A stretch of DNA of 64,000 nucleotides from Comamonadaceae bacterium G21597-S1. GTDB lineage: Bacteria; Pseudomonadota; Gammaproteobacteria; Burkholderiales; Burkholderiaceae_C. The notes beneath the pieces are model-generated. The model did no database searches. It worked only from the letters and a program-made list of their open reading frames with translations, and had not been told where the DNA came from. Of this stretch, positions 1-8,692 are shown piece after piece. Position 1 is the stretch's first letter. Each line of letters starts with the position of its first letter. Where the stretch lies: assembly GCA_027214345.1 (NCBI GenBank), contig JAPWHR010000001.1, forward strand, positions 310,001-374,000, written 5' to 3'. Both the position numbers and the translations under genes were made by a program.

Positions 1-50
1 CCCTGGATGGTTCCTTCAATTTCGTCCAGCACAACGCTGGAAGTGCTCAA
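1..50 (-). CDS. Possible 5' end of a gene leaving the window
   Basis: Read on the minus strand, a strong AAAAGGAG ribosome-binding site at about 65-72 precedes an open frame that can start at a TTG codon (48-50) and runs off the window edge. The visible peptide, (M)STSSVVLDEIEGTIQ, looks like a normal protein N-terminus but I do not recognise the family. The TTG lies about 14 nt from the Shine-Dalgarno core, longer than usual, so the start is uncertain. It diverges from the tRNA-Leu gene. The 16 codons are too few to rule out chance. Confidence 0.3.
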   Translation of the reverse strand, partial: MSTSSVVLDEIEGTIQ

Positions 51-58
51 ATTCTTGA

Positions 59-64
59 TAGAAT
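59..64 (+). promoter_or_regulatory. Candidate -10 element of the tRNA-Leu promoter
   Basis: TAGAAT (5 of 6 to TATAAT) lies 17 nt before the first base of the tRNA, the right distance for a short leader. The matching -35 (CTGGAA near 37-42) is poor, so this is a suggestion only. Confidence 0.35.
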
Positions 65-81
65 CTCCTTTTTCCTGAAAT

Positions 82-166
<85 letters not shown>

Positions 167-182
167 AGTTGGTTATGAATGA

Positions 183-211
183 AAGCCGTTGCAACCGCAA
201 CGGCTTTTTTT
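183..211 (+). terminator. Rho-independent terminator after tRNA-Leu
   Basis: A nine-base-pair stem AGCCGTTGC/GCAACGGCT with loop AACC is followed by a run of seven T, 17 nt past the tRNA CCA end. Rho-independent terminators of this form are typical of single tRNA genes. Confidence 0.85.
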
Positions 212-290
212 CGTCTGGCCGGCGCATATGCAGCGGCCTTTCCTGTCGCCGGGCCGCCGTGGCGGCACCGGACTGTCATTGGCAACACTG

Positions 291-1697
291 TCATATCGGG
301 ACGGCGAGCAGGTCGTGTCCCTGCGTTCCGACAATGCGGGCGCGCGTGAAATCACCCACCTTGAACGTCTTGCTGGCTTTCTCCGGCGGCAACAGCCGCA
401 CGGTGCCGTCGATTTCCGGCGCATCGGCGTAACTGCGGCCGATGCCACCCTTGCGGCCCAAGCCCGGAGCGGAATCCACCAACACCTGCATCGTCGCGCC
501 AACGCGACGCTTGAGGCGTTCGGTCGAAACCTGCTCGGCCACGGCCATGAAGCGCGCGCGGCGTTCCTCACGCAACTCCGCCGGCAACATGCCGTCGAGC
601 TGATTCGCGGCCGCCCCTTCGACCGGGCTGTAGGCAAAACAACCGGCACGGTCGATCTGAGCCTCCCGCACGAAGTCCAGCAGGTGTTCGAATTCGGCTT
701 CGGTCTCGCCCGGAAAGCCGGCGATGAAGGTGCTGCGCACCACCAACTCCGGACATTGCGCTCGCCAGGCCTGGATGCGGTCGAGGTTTTTCTCGCCACT
801 GGCAGGACGCTTCATGCGCCTGAGCACATCCGGATGGCTGTGCTGCAAGGGCACGTCCAGATACGGAAGCACCTTGCCGGTGGCCATCAGCGGGATCACG
901 TCGTCGACGCTGGGATACGGATACACATAATGCAGCCGCACCCAGGCGCCATACGGCTCGGCCAGGTCACCCAGCGCCTGCACCAGGTCAAGCATGCGCG
1001 TTCGGATCGGCTTGCCGTCCCAGAATCCGGTGCGGTATTTGACGTCGACACCGTAGGCCGACGTATCCTGGCTGACGACGAGCAGTTCCTTCACGCCCCC
1101 GTCGAACAAGGCCCGGGCCTCCTTCAATATGTCGCCCACCGGCCGGGACACCAGGTCACCGCGCATCGACGGAATGATGCAAAACGTACAGCGGTGGTTG
1201 CAGCCTTCGCTGATCTTGAGATAGGCATAGTGCCGCGGCGTGAGTTTGATGCCGGCAACGCCGAAGGCATTCGGAATCAGGTCGACGAACGGGTCGTGCG
1301 GCTTGGGCAGGTTCTGGTGCACCGCATCCATCACTTCCTGCGTCGCATGCGGCCCGGTCACCGCCAGCACCTTGGGGTGAACCTGGCGCACCAGGTTGCC
1401 GCCGTCGGACCCCGACTTGGCGCCCAGGCAGCCGGTGACGATCACCCGGCCGTTTTCGCTCAGCGCCTCGCCGATCGAGTCCAGGCTCTCGCGGACCGCA
1501 TCGTCAATGAAACCGCAGGTGTTGACGATGACCAGATCGGCCCCGGCCAGCGACTTGGAAGTCTGATAACCCTCGGCGCTGAGTTGCGTCAGGATGAGTT
1601 CGGAGTCGGTCAGTGCCTTGGGGCAACCCAGGCTGACGAATCCGACGGTCGGTGTCTTGGTTGGCGTGGCGTTTTCGGCGGTGATCACTTCTTGCAT
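291..1697 (-). CDS. rimO: Ribosomal protein S12 methylthiotransferase RimO
   Basis: RimO is a radical S-adenosylmethionine enzyme that adds a methylthio group to the conserved aspartate of ribosomal protein S12. The 468-residue product has the family layout. An N-terminal MTTase domain carries three cluster cysteines at C25, C61 and C90. The radical SAM core has CNHRCTFC (C166, C170, C173). A C-terminal TRAM domain follows at about 400-468. The N-terminal phrase [12 protein letters not shown] is diagnostic and separates it from MiaB. It lies 28 nt downstream of phaR on the same strand, so the two are probably co-transcribed. The start follows the first good methionine; about 15 residues precede the conserved part. 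Confidence 0.95.
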   Translation of the reverse strand: MQEVITAENATPTKTPTVGFVSLGCPKALTDSELILTQLSAEGYQTSKSLAGADLVIVNTCGFIDDAVRESLDSIGEALSENGRVIVTGCLGAKSGSDGGNLVRQVHPKVLAVTGPHATQEVMDAVHQNLPKPHDPFVDLIPNAFGVAGIKLTPRHYAYLKISEGCNHRCTFCIIPSMRGDLVSRPVGDILKEARALFDGGVKELLVVSQDTSAYGVDVKYRTGFWDGKPIRTRMLDLVQALGDLAEPYGAWVRLHYVYPYPSVDDVIPLMATGKVLPYLDVPLQHSHPDVLRRMKRPASGEKNLDRIQAWRAQCPELVVRSTFIAGFPGETEAEFEHLLDFVREAQIDRAGCFAYSPVEGAAANQLDGMLPAELREERRARFMAVAEQVSTERLKRRVGATMQVLVDSAPGLGRKGGIGRSYADAPEIDGTVRLLPPEKASKTFKVGDFTRARIVGTQGHDLLAVPI

Positions 1698-1725
1698 GTT
1701 GATATTGTCGTTCCCCGCCCGCCTT

Positions 1726-2259
1726 TCAGCGTTTGAGGCCGAAACTGGCCAGGACCTGCTCCGTCTGCTTCTGCATCTGCTCCTGCAGTTGCGTCAGCAC
1801 GGCCTTGGACTGATCGAGACTGGAGCCCATCATGCCCTGCACCATCGGCATCTGCAGGTTCATGAACTGCTTCCACATGTCCGGCGTCAGCGACTGCGAT
1901 TGCTCGCTCATCCGCGCCTGCACGTCGGCGAGCGTCTGCATGTTCTTTTCCAGGTAACCGCCCATGAACCCCTGCATGGTGTGACCATAGAACCGGATGA
2001 TGTTCGACAACACCGGTGCGGTGAACATCGGCGACCCGTTCGCCTCCTGCTCGAGAATGATTTGCAGCAGGATGCTGCGCGTCAGGTCTTCGCCGGATTT
2101 CGCGTCGAGCACGACAAAAGGCACGCAGTCCATGACCAGTTGCTTGACCTCGGACAAGGTGATGTAGGCCGAACTGTCGGTGTCATACAGGCGACGATTC
2201 GGGTATTTCTTGATGACCCTCTTGTCCTTGCCGGGGGTCTGCGCGTCTTTGCTGCTCAT
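1726..2259 (-). CDS. phaR: Polyhydroxyalkanoate synthesis repressor PhaR
   Basis: PhaR is a DNA-binding repressor that also binds PHA granules; it holds down phasin and its own gene until polymer accumulates. The 177-residue product has the N-terminal PHB/PHA accumulation regulator domain ([13 protein letters not shown] near residues 13-25, then the [11 protein letters not shown] helix) followed by a second domain rich in Met and Gln, typical of PhaR from beta-proteobacteria. An open frame extends upstream, but homologues begin about here; MSSKDAQ is chosen and a weak GGAAC precedes it. It is transcribed towards rimO. Its presence implies that the organism stores PHA; no phaC or phaP gene lies in the window. 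Confidence 0.93.
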   Translation of the reverse strand: MSSKDAQTPGKDKRVIKKYPNRRLYDTDSSAYITLSEVKQLVMDCVPFVVLDAKSGEDLTRSILLQIILEQEANGSPMFTAPVLSNIIRFYGHTMQGFMGGYLEKNMQTLADVQARMSEQSQSLTPDMWKQFMNLQMPMVQGMMGSSLDQSKAVLTQLQEQMQKQTEQVLASFGLKR

Positions 2260-2467
2260 TAAGGGGTTCCTTCGGAACTGTCTGCGGCTCGCGTAACCGG
2301 ACCATGCTGCGAACCATTCTAGGCAGCGGGCCCTTGCACGAGTCCCATGGATTTCCCTGAGTCTGCGTCGTGGGTACCGATGGCGGCGGGCGGCACCATG
2401 CGCGCATGCCCGGCAATCATTGTAGTGGTGCAGATGATCTGATCTGCAACGGCCAGGGACACCAATG

Positions 2468-2489
2468 AAAACGGCATCCGAAGATGCCG
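2468..2489 (-). terminator. Terminator after tRNA-Val
   Basis: On the minus strand, stem CGGCATC/GATGCCG with the stable TTCG tetraloop is followed by TTTT, starting 16 nt past the tRNA CCA end. Confidence 0.75.
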
Positions 2490-2504
2490 ACATTCATGGT
2501 TCCT

Positions 2505-2581
2505 TGGTAGGCGCGATTGGACTCGAACCAACGACCCCCACCATGTCAAGGTGGTGCTCTAACCAGCTGAGCTACGCGCCT
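2505..2581 (-). tRNA. tRNA-Val (anticodon GAC)
   Basis: This is a 77-nt tRNA on the minus strand. The acceptor stem AGGCGCG pairs with CGCGCCT, with discriminator A and encoded CCA. The anticodon stem CCACC/GGTGG encloses TTGACAT, so the anticodon is GAC (GUC and GUU valine codons). The D-arm TAGCTCAG and T-arm GGTTCGAGTCC are canonical. A TTCG-loop terminator follows it. Confidence 0.95.
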
Positions 2582-2601
2582 AAGGATGTTCGAGAGCGCA
2601 G

Positions 2602-2607
2602 AGTATA
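2602..2607 (-). promoter_or_regulatory. Candidate -10 element of the tRNA-Val promoter
   Basis: On the minus strand TATACT (5 of 6 to consensus) lies 20 nt before the tRNA 5' end. No -35 better than three matches is seen at 17 or 18 nt, so only the -10 is proposed. Confidence 0.4.
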
Positions 2608-2700
2608 GCAGCAAGTTTTTCGCCATTCGAAGTCGCTCGGTCATAATTATCGAATGCGCCTTCCGGGCGCATCCCGACACACTGAAGAAGGAAAAGCATC

Positions 2701-3459
2701 ATGGAAATTTCTGGCAAGGTATTCATCGTCACGGGCGCCGCATCCGGCCTGGGAGAAGGCACGGCACGCATGCTGGCGGCCCATGGCGCGAAGGTCGTCG
2801 TGGCCGACATGCAGGTCGACAAGGGTGAGGCAGTGGCCAAGGACATCGGCGGCGCGTTCGTCAAGTGCGACGTCACGCAGGAGGCCGATGGCCAGGCCGT
2901 GGTGGCCAAGGCCGTGTCCATGGGCAAGCTCATGGGCCTGGTCAATTGCGCCGGCATCGCCACGGCGGAGAAGACCGTAGGCAAGACCGGCCCCCATGCA
3001 CTGGCCGGTTTCGCGAAGACGGTCACCATCAACCTGATCGGCAGCTTCAACATGATCCGCCTGGCCGCCGATGCCATGAGCAAGAACGAGCCGGAGTCGA
3101 CCGGCGAGCGCGGCGTGCTGATCTCCACCGCGTCGGTGGCGGCCTACGACGGACAGATCGGGCAGGCCGCGTACAGCGCGTCCAAGGGCGGCATCGTGGG
3201 CATGACACTGCCGATCGCGCGCGATCTCGCACGCAACGGCATTCGCAACATGACCATCGCCCCCGGCATCTTCGGTACCCCGATGCTGTTCGGCATGCCC
3301 CAGGAGGTGCAGGACTCGCTGGCCGCGGGCGTCCCCTTCCCGTCGCGCCTGGGAACGCCGGAAGACTATGCCAAGCTGGCACGGCACATCATCGAGAACG
3401 ACATGCTCAATGGCGAGGTGATCCGTCTGGACGGCGCCATCCGCCTGGCGCCGCGCTGA
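2701..3459 (+). CDS. Short-chain dehydrogenase, 3-hydroxyacyl-CoA dehydrogenase type-2 like
   Basis: This is a classical NAD(P)-dependent short-chain dehydrogenase of 252 residues. It has the cofactor motif TGAASGLG at 11-18, an NCAG motif near 82-85, and a catalytic YSASK with Tyr158 and Lys162. The opening phrase and overall length match bacterial relatives of human HSD17B10 (3-hydroxyacyl-CoA dehydrogenase type 2), which oxidise 3-hydroxyacyl-CoA. The acyl-CoA substrate is inferred from that resemblance. A clear ribosome-binding site, GAAGAAGGAAAAG, precedes the ATG. The VOC gene follows by 45 nt and may share the transcript. Confidence 0.85.
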   Translation: MEISGKVFIVTGAASGLGEGTARMLAAHGAKVVVADMQVDKGEAVAKDIGGAFVKCDVTQEADGQAVVAKAVSMGKLMGLVNCAGIATAEKTVGKTGPHALAGFAKTVTINLIGSFNMIRLAADAMSKNEPESTGERGVLISTASVAAYDGQIGQAAYSASKGGIVGMTLPIARDLARNGIRNMTIAPGIFGTPMLFGMPQEVQDSLAAGVPFPSRLGTPEDYAKLARHIIENDMLNGEVIRLDGAIRLAPR

Positions 3460-3504
3460 GGCCGGCCCCTGAGCACACGTCACGAACCACCGGACGCAGC
3501 GACG

Positions 3505-3900
3505 ATGGCCATCCAGGGCATGAACCACTTCACGGTGCTGGCATCCGACCTGGATGCCACACTGCGCTTCTACTGCGATCTGCTGGGCCTGCGCGCGGGC
3601 GCACGCCCACCCTTCGATTTCCCCGGCGCCTGGCTCTATTGCGGCGACACGGCAGTGCTGCACGTGATCGCGGGGCGTGCGTTGCCGCAATCGCCCGCTG
3701 GCGTGATCGACCACATGGCATTCAGCGCCAGCGGCCTGGCCGCAACCGTGGCCAGGCTGAGACTCCGCCAGGTCGAATATGCGCTGCGCCGCTTGCCCGG
3801 TGACGGCACTTGGCAGCTCTTTTTCAACGACCCCGATGGTGCCAAGGTCGAACTCGACTTCGACGCGGCCGAACCCGCGCCGGAACCGACCTCGGCTTGA
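3505..3900 (+). CDS. VOC (glyoxalase/bleomycin-resistance) family protein
   Basis: This is a small metalloprotein-fold protein of 131 residues with two beta-alpha-beta-beta-beta modules. It starts MNHFTVLASDLDATLRFYCDLLGL at about residue 6 and ends with the family signature FNDPDGAKVELDF near 107-119. Candidate metal ligands are His8, His70 and the Glu of KVELDF. Members include glyoxalase I, extradiol dioxygenases and resistance proteins; the sequence alone does not tell the substrate. It lies between an SDR dehydrogenase and ggt on the same strand. Confidence 0.8.
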   Translation: MAIQGMNHFTVLASDLDATLRFYCDLLGLRAGARPPFDFPGAWLYCGDTAVLHVIAGRALPQSPAGVIDHMAFSASGLAATVARLRLRQVEYALRRLPGDGTWQLFFNDPDGAKVELDFDAAEPAPEPTSA

Positions 3901-3971
3901 CACCCGCGCCGCCACGCTGACGACACTCGGACAGACCACCGACTCCCACGCCGAACTCAGAGAGGATCTCC

Positions 3972-5789
3972 ATGTCGAACCGCCCCTACCGTGTCCTGGG
4001 TGCCATCGCGCTGGCCACATTGCTCGCCGCGTGCGCAGGCGGCCCCGGCAACTTCAGTTATTCTGTTCCCGACCAGCCGGAAGGCGCCTCGGGTTACGCC
4101 GAGAAACCCGGCTGGGCCACGCGCAAGTTCGCGGTGGCTGCCGCCAATCCGCTGGCAACCGATGCCGGCTACCAGGTGCTCAAGGCCGGCGGCAGCGCAG
4201 TCGACGCCGCCATCGCGGTGCAGATGGTGCTGACCCTGGTCGAGCCGCAATCGAGCGGCATCGGCGGTGGCGCCTTTCTGATGCATTTCGACGGCAAGGC
4301 GGTCGAGGCCTTCGACGGCCGCGAGACCGCCCCTGCCGCCGCCGACGAGAAACTGTTCATCGGCACCGACGGCAAACCCATGCCGTTCCGCGAAGCCGTC
4401 GTCGGCGGTCGCTCGGTCGGTGTCCCTGGCACCGTTCGCATGCTGGAGGCGGCGCATCGGCAACACGGCAAACTGCCCTGGGCGCGCCTGTTCGAACCCG
4501 CCATCACGCTGGCCGAGCGCGGCTTCAAGGTCAGCGCGCGCCTGAACAGCCTGCTGGCCAGCGAGAAATTCCTGCAGAACGACCCGGTGGCCGCCGCGTA
4601 TTTTTACCGTGCCGATGGCTCCCCGCGCGCGGTTGGCGAAACCCTGCGCAACCCGGAACTGGCGCAGGTGCTGCGCCAGATCGCCGGCGGCGGCTCCAAG
4701 GCATTGCTCGAAGGCGACGTGGCGCAGGCCATCGTCGACAAGGTGCAGAAACACCCGACCAACCCCGGCAAGCTGAGCCTGGCCGACCTGGCCGGTTACC
4801 AGAGCATCAAGCGCGAGCCGATCTGCAGCGACTACCGCGCCCACGCACACGACTTCCGGATTTGCGGCTTCCCGCCGCCGAGTTCCGGCGCGATCGCGGT
4901 CGGCCAGATCCTCGGCATCCTGGCCCATACCGATGCCGCCTCGCTGGCACTGCAGGACGGCGTGCCGTCGGCCGACTGGCTGCACCTGTACACCGAGGCA
5001 TCGCGGCTGGCCTTCGCCGACCGTGCCCTGTACCTCGCCGACCCGGCCTTCGTGTCGCCGCCGGCCGGCAGCTGGATGAGCCTGCTCGACCCGGCCTACC
5101 TGGCGACCCGCGCCAGGCTGATCGGCCAGGCCCCGGGCGCGCAGAGCATGAAGACGGCCCAGCCGGGCAGCCCCGGCGGCATCAAGACCTCGTTCGCGCC
5201 GATGCCTGACCAGGTCGAATACGGCACCTCGCATATCTCCATCGTCGACAGCCACGGCAATGCGCTGGCCATGACCACCACCATCGAGGACGGCTTCGGC
5301 GCACGCCAGATGGTGCGCGGCTTCCTGCTCAACAACGAGCTCACCGACTTCAGCTTCGCGCCCACCGACGCCAATGGCGCGCCAATCGCGAACCGGGTGC
5401 AGCCCGGCAAGCGCCCGCGCTCGTCGATGGCGCCCACACTGGTTTTCGACAAGGCGACCGGCGCCCTGGTCATGAGCGGCGGCAGCCCCGGTGGCGCGCT
5501 GATCATCCACTACACCGCCAAGACCGTCTATGGCGTACTCAACTGGGGCATGTTGCCGCAGCAGGCGATCAACCTGCCCAACTTCGCGTCGCTCAACGGC
5601 CCGACGCTGCTGGAAGAAAAGCGCTTCCCGGCGACCACCGTCGACGCGCTCAAGGCGCGCGGCCACGAGGTGCGCGAGATCGGCATGACCAGTGGCCTGC
5701 AGGCCATCACGCGGGGCCAGGCGCACGGCCAGACCCTGTGGCTGGGTGGCGCCGACCCGCGGCGCGAGGGCATCGTGATGGGTGACTGA
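3972..5789 (+). CDS. ggt: Gamma-glutamyltransferase, predicted lipoprotein
   Basis: This Ntn-hydrolase is made as one chain that cuts itself into large and small subunits. It then hydrolyses or transfers the gamma-glutamyl group of glutathione and similar compounds in the periplasm. The 605-residue product starts with a lipoprotein signal whose lipobox LLAAC ends at Cys21, so it is probably membrane-anchored. The self-cleavage and nucleophile threonine is Thr419, in the GTSHISIVD motif. The substrate loop GGSPGG follows near residue 504, as in the family. The gene ends 59 nt from the convergent acyl-CoA ligase gene. The lipoprotein anchor is less common than a plain signal peptide. Confidence 0.9.
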   Translation: MSNRPYRVLGAIALATLLAACAGGPGNFSYSVPDQPEGASGYAEKPGWATRKFAVAAANPLATDAGYQVLKAGGSAVDAAIAVQMVLTLVEPQSSGIGGGAFLMHFDGKAVEAFDGRETAPAAADEKLFIGTDGKPMPFREAVVGGRSVGVPGTVRMLEAAHRQHGKLPWARLFEPAITLAERGFKVSARLNSLLASEKFLQNDPVAAAYFYRADGSPRAVGETLRNPELAQVLRQIAGGGSKALLEGDVAQAIVDKVQKHPTNPGKLSLADLAGYQSIKREPICSDYRAHAHDFRICGFPPPSSGAIAVGQILGILAHTDAASLALQDGVPSADWLHLYTEASRLAFADRALYLADPAFVSPPAGSWMSLLDPAYLATRARLIGQAPGAQSMKTAQPGSPGGIKTSFAPMPDQVEYGTSHISIVDSHGNALAMTTTIEDGFGARQMVRGFLLNNELTDFSFAPTDANGAPIANRVQPGKRPRSSMAPTLVFDKATGALVMSGGSPGGALIIHYTAKTVYGVLNWGMLPQQAINLPNFASLNGPTLLEEKRFPATTVDALKARGHEVREIGMTSGLQAITRGQAHGQTLWLGGADPRREGIVMGD

Positions 5790-5848
5790 AGCCCGGTGGC
5801 GCCGCGTTGCTGGCCATCCGGCTGCGGGCGGTGCCGCGCATGCATCGG

Positions 5849-7492
5849 CTACACGTCGATCGCCTGCGCCGAACCCGCGCGCTGGCGCAGCTCGAACTTC
5901 TGGATCTTGCCGGTCGAGGTCTTGGGCAACTCGCCGAACACGACGGCGCGCGGCACCTTGAAACCGGCCAGGTGCTGCTTGCAATGGAGCACGATGTCCT
6001 GCTCGCCGACCTGCGCGCCGGCCTTGAGTTCGACGAAGGCGCACGGCGTCTCGCCCCATCGTGCGTCGGCCTTGGCGACCACGGCCGCGGCCAGCACGGC
6101 CGGATGCCGGTACAACACATCCTCGACCTCGATCGACGAGATGTTCTCGCCACCCGAGATGATGATGTCCTTGCTGCGGTCCTTGATCTTCATGTAGCCG
6201 TCCGGGTACATCACGGCCAGGTCGCCGCTGTGAAACCAGCCGCCGGCAAACGCCTCGCCCGTGGCCTTCGGGTTCTTCAGGTAACCCTTCATCGCGATAT
6301 TGCCGCGGAACATGATCTCGCCCATGGTTTCGCCGTCCTGCGGCACCGGCATCATCGTCGCCGGATCGAGCACGCGCACGTCGCGCTCGAGGTGATACCG
6401 CACACCCTGGCGGGCGTTGAGCCGCGCGCGCTCGCCGATATCCAGCGTATCCCACTGCGGATGTTTCGCGCACACCGTGGCCGGGCCATAGACCTCGGTC
6501 AGTCCGTAGACATGGGTCAGATCGAAGCCCATCTGCTCCATGCCCTCGATCATCGACGCCGGCGGCGCGGCACCGGCCACCATGGCCTTGATGCCGGCCG
6601 GCAGGCCGTGTTTCATCGCCGCTGGTGCATGCACCAGCAAGCCGTGCACGATCGGCGCGCCGCAGTAGTGGGTCACGCCATGCTCGCGCATGGCATCGAA
6701 GATCGCCTGGGCCTCGACCTTGCGCAGGCACACGTTGACGCCGGCACGCGCGGCGATCGTCCACGGAAAACACCAGCCATTGCAATGGAACATGGGCAGG
6801 GTCCACAGGTAGACCGGATGTTTCGCCATGTCCCACTCCAGGATGTTGGAGATCGCATTGGTCGCCGCGCCCCGGTGGTGGTAGACCACCCCCTTGGGGT
6901 TGCCGGTGGTGCCGCTGGTGTAGTTCAGCGCGATCGCGTCCCATTCGTCGTCCGGCAGCGTCCACGCGAACTGCGCGTCGCCCTGGGCCAGCAGGTCTTC
7001 GTAGGTGATGCTGCCGATGGGCGAGCCGGGGCCGAACACGGCATCCTCGACATCGACCACCAGCATTGGCGTGCAGGACTGGCGCAACGCCAGCGCCTGC
7101 TGCATCACGGCTGCGAACTCCGGGTCGACGATGACGGCCCTGGCCTCGCCATGGTCGAGCATGAAGGCAATCGTCTCGGCATCGAGCCGGGTGTTGAGCG
7201 CATTGAGCACGGCCCCGGCCATCGGCACGCCGAAATGGGCCTCCACCATTGGCGGCGTGTTGGGCAACATGACCGCCACGGTATCGCCCTTGCCGACGCC
7301 GCGGGCCACCAGCGCACTGGCCAGCTGGCGCGAACGCCGGTAGACCTCGGACCAGCTTCGCCGCAAATCGCCGTGCACCACGGCCAGTCGCTGCGGATAG
7401 ACCTCGGCCGTGCGCTCGAGAAACGACAGCGGCGAGATGGCGGCGTAGTTGGCCGGATTGCGTGGCAGGTCCTGATCGAAGATACCGGGCAT
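5849..7492 (-). CDS. Acyl-CoA ligase of the AMP-forming (ANL) superfamily
   Basis: This enzyme activates a carboxylic acid through an acyl-adenylate to its CoA thioester. The 547-residue product has the P-loop signature YTSGTTGNPKGV at about 180-191, the YGLTE adenine motif, the HSGDLAV hinge region, and the C-terminal K in PKTSTGKIQK that is needed for adenylation. Overall it resembles medium/long-chain and 3-methylmercaptopropionate-type (DmdB-like) ligases; the substrate is not determinable here. The frame stays open far upstream, but a GAGGAG site 7 nt before the ATG at 7490-7492 fixes the start. It diverges from the Ldh2 gene across 99 nt. Confidence 0.88.
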   Translation of the reverse strand: MPGIFDQDLPRNPANYAAISPLSFLERTAEVYPQRLAVVHGDLRRSWSEVYRRSRQLASALVARGVGKGDTVAVMLPNTPPMVEAHFGVPMAGAVLNALNTRLDAETIAFMLDHGEARAVIVDPEFAAVMQQALALRQSCTPMLVVDVEDAVFGPGSPIGSITYEDLLAQGDAQFAWTLPDDEWDAIALNYTSGTTGNPKGVVYHHRGAATNAISNILEWDMAKHPVYLWTLPMFHCNGWCFPWTIAARAGVNVCLRKVEAQAIFDAMREHGVTHYCGAPIVHGLLVHAPAAMKHGLPAGIKAMVAGAAPPASMIEGMEQMGFDLTHVYGLTEVYGPATVCAKHPQWDTLDIGERARLNARQGVRYHLERDVRVLDPATMMPVPQDGETMGEIMFRGNIAMKGYLKNPKATGEAFAGGWFHSGDLAVMYPDGYMKIKDRSKDIIISGGENISSIEVEDVLYRHPAVLAAAVVAKADARWGETPCAFVELKAGAQVGEQDIVLHCKQHLAGFKVPRAVVFGELPKTSTGKIQKFELRQRAGSAQAIDV

Positions 7493-7591
7493 GGCGTGAC
7501 TCCTCGTGATGTTTGATTGCGCGATCGGCGGCTGTGGCTCTGGCATCATTACAGCAAATCCCTCCGCCACTGACCACAACAGGATCCTCCC

Positions 7592-8644
7592 ATGCCCCCA
7601 CGCTACCGTTCCGACGCCTTGCTCACCATGGCCCAAGACCTGCTGCAGGCGGCCGGCCTCGACGCACCGATCGCACACAGCGTGGCGCGCACGCTGCTCG
7701 ACGGCGACCTGCTCGGCCACGACACGCATGGCCTGGCCCTGCTGGCGCCCTACCTCAAGGAGATCGAGCAGGCACGCATGACCCGCAGCGGAGAGCCCGA
7801 CGTGGTCAACAGCAAGCCCGCAGCCATGTTGTGGGACGGTCGACGCCTGCCCGGCCCCTGGCTGATGGAGCGAGCCCTCGACCACATGATCCCCGCCGCG
7901 CGCCAGTACGGCGTCGCCTCGCTGGTGATCCGGCGCAGCCACCATATTGCCTGCCTGGCGGTGTATCTGATGCGGGTTGCCGAAGAAGGCCTGCTCGGCA
8001 TCGTCGCCTGTTCCGACCCGAACGTCGCCAGCGTGGCGCCCTTCGGTGGCACCCGCGCGGTGATGACGCCCAATCCGATTGCGATCGGGTTCCCGACCTC
8101 GGGCGCGCCGGTGCTGATCGACATCTCGGCCTCGATCACGACCAATGGCATGAGCAACCGCAAGGCGGCCGCCGGCGAAACCTTTGCCGAACCCTGGCTG
8201 CTCGACGCGCATGGCCAACCGACGAACGATCCGGCCGTGCTGGCACAGGACCCGCCGGGAACCATCCTGCCGATCGGCGGGCTCAGCTACGGCCACAAGG
8301 GTTTCGGCCTGGGCCTGACGGTCGAGGCGTTGACCGCCGGCCTGGCCGGCCACGGCCGGGCCGACGCGGCCGAAGGCTGGGGAGCAACGGTGCACGTGAC
8401 ACTGCACGACCCCGATGCGTATGGCGGCCCCTCCGCGTTCCTGCGCCAGATGGACTGGCTGGCCGATGCCTGCACGCGCAACCCGCCGGTGCCGGGTCGG
8501 CCCGCGGTACGGTTGCCGGGCCAAGGCGGCATGGCGCGGCGCACGACACAACAGGCCGAAGGTGTTGCGCTGCACCCCAGCATCGCCCCGATGCTGCAGC
8601 CGTTCTGCGACAAGTACGCAAGCGCGTTCCCGGCGCCGCTCTGA
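7592..8644 (+). CDS. Ldh2/malate-L-lactate dehydrogenase family oxidoreductase
   Basis: This is a member of the NAD(P)-dependent malate/L-lactate/sulfolactate dehydrogenase fold, unrelated to ordinary lactate or malate dehydrogenase. The 350-residue product shows GHDTHGL near 49-55, RRSHHIACLAVY with the catalytic His at about 117, the TPNPIAIGFP block near 166-175, and GLSYGHKGFGLGL near 230-242. Family substrates include malate, lactate, ureidoglycolate, 2,3-diketogulonate and sulfolactate; I cannot choose among them. It precedes dnaG by 48 nt, so read-through from here into dnaG is possible. Confidence 0.85.
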   Translation: MPPRYRSDALLTMAQDLLQAAGLDAPIAHSVARTLLDGDLLGHDTHGLALLAPYLKEIEQARMTRSGEPDVVNSKPAAMLWDGRRLPGPWLMERALDHMIPAARQYGVASLVIRRSHHIACLAVYLMRVAEEGLLGIVACSDPNVASVAPFGGTRAVMTPNPIAIGFPTSGAPVLIDISASITTNGMSNRKAAAGETFAEPWLLDAHGQPTNDPAVLAQDPPGTILPIGGLSYGHKGFGLGLTVEALTAGLAGHGRADAAEGWGATVHVTLHDPDAYGGPSAFLRQMDWLADACTRNPPVPGRPAVRLPGQGGMARRTTQQAEGVALHPSIAPMLQPFCDKYASAFPAPL

Positions 8645-8692
8645 GCCCGCGCTGGCCGGGGCGCGCACGCCCGGGGCGGCGACAATAGCCCC

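Noticed and set aside
3957-7601. A very long open frame (over 1200 codons) antisense to ggt and continuing in another frame through the acyl-CoA ligase
   Set aside because: It is rich in Arg/Ala/Gly/His with no domain pattern, and both ggt and the ligase beneath it are clear real genes. Long antisense frames are expected at this GC content.
7493-8668. Upstream extension of the acyl-CoA ligase to 939 residues
   Set aside because: The added part is antisense to the Ldh2 gene and has no family similarity; a GAGGAG site marks the start at 7492.
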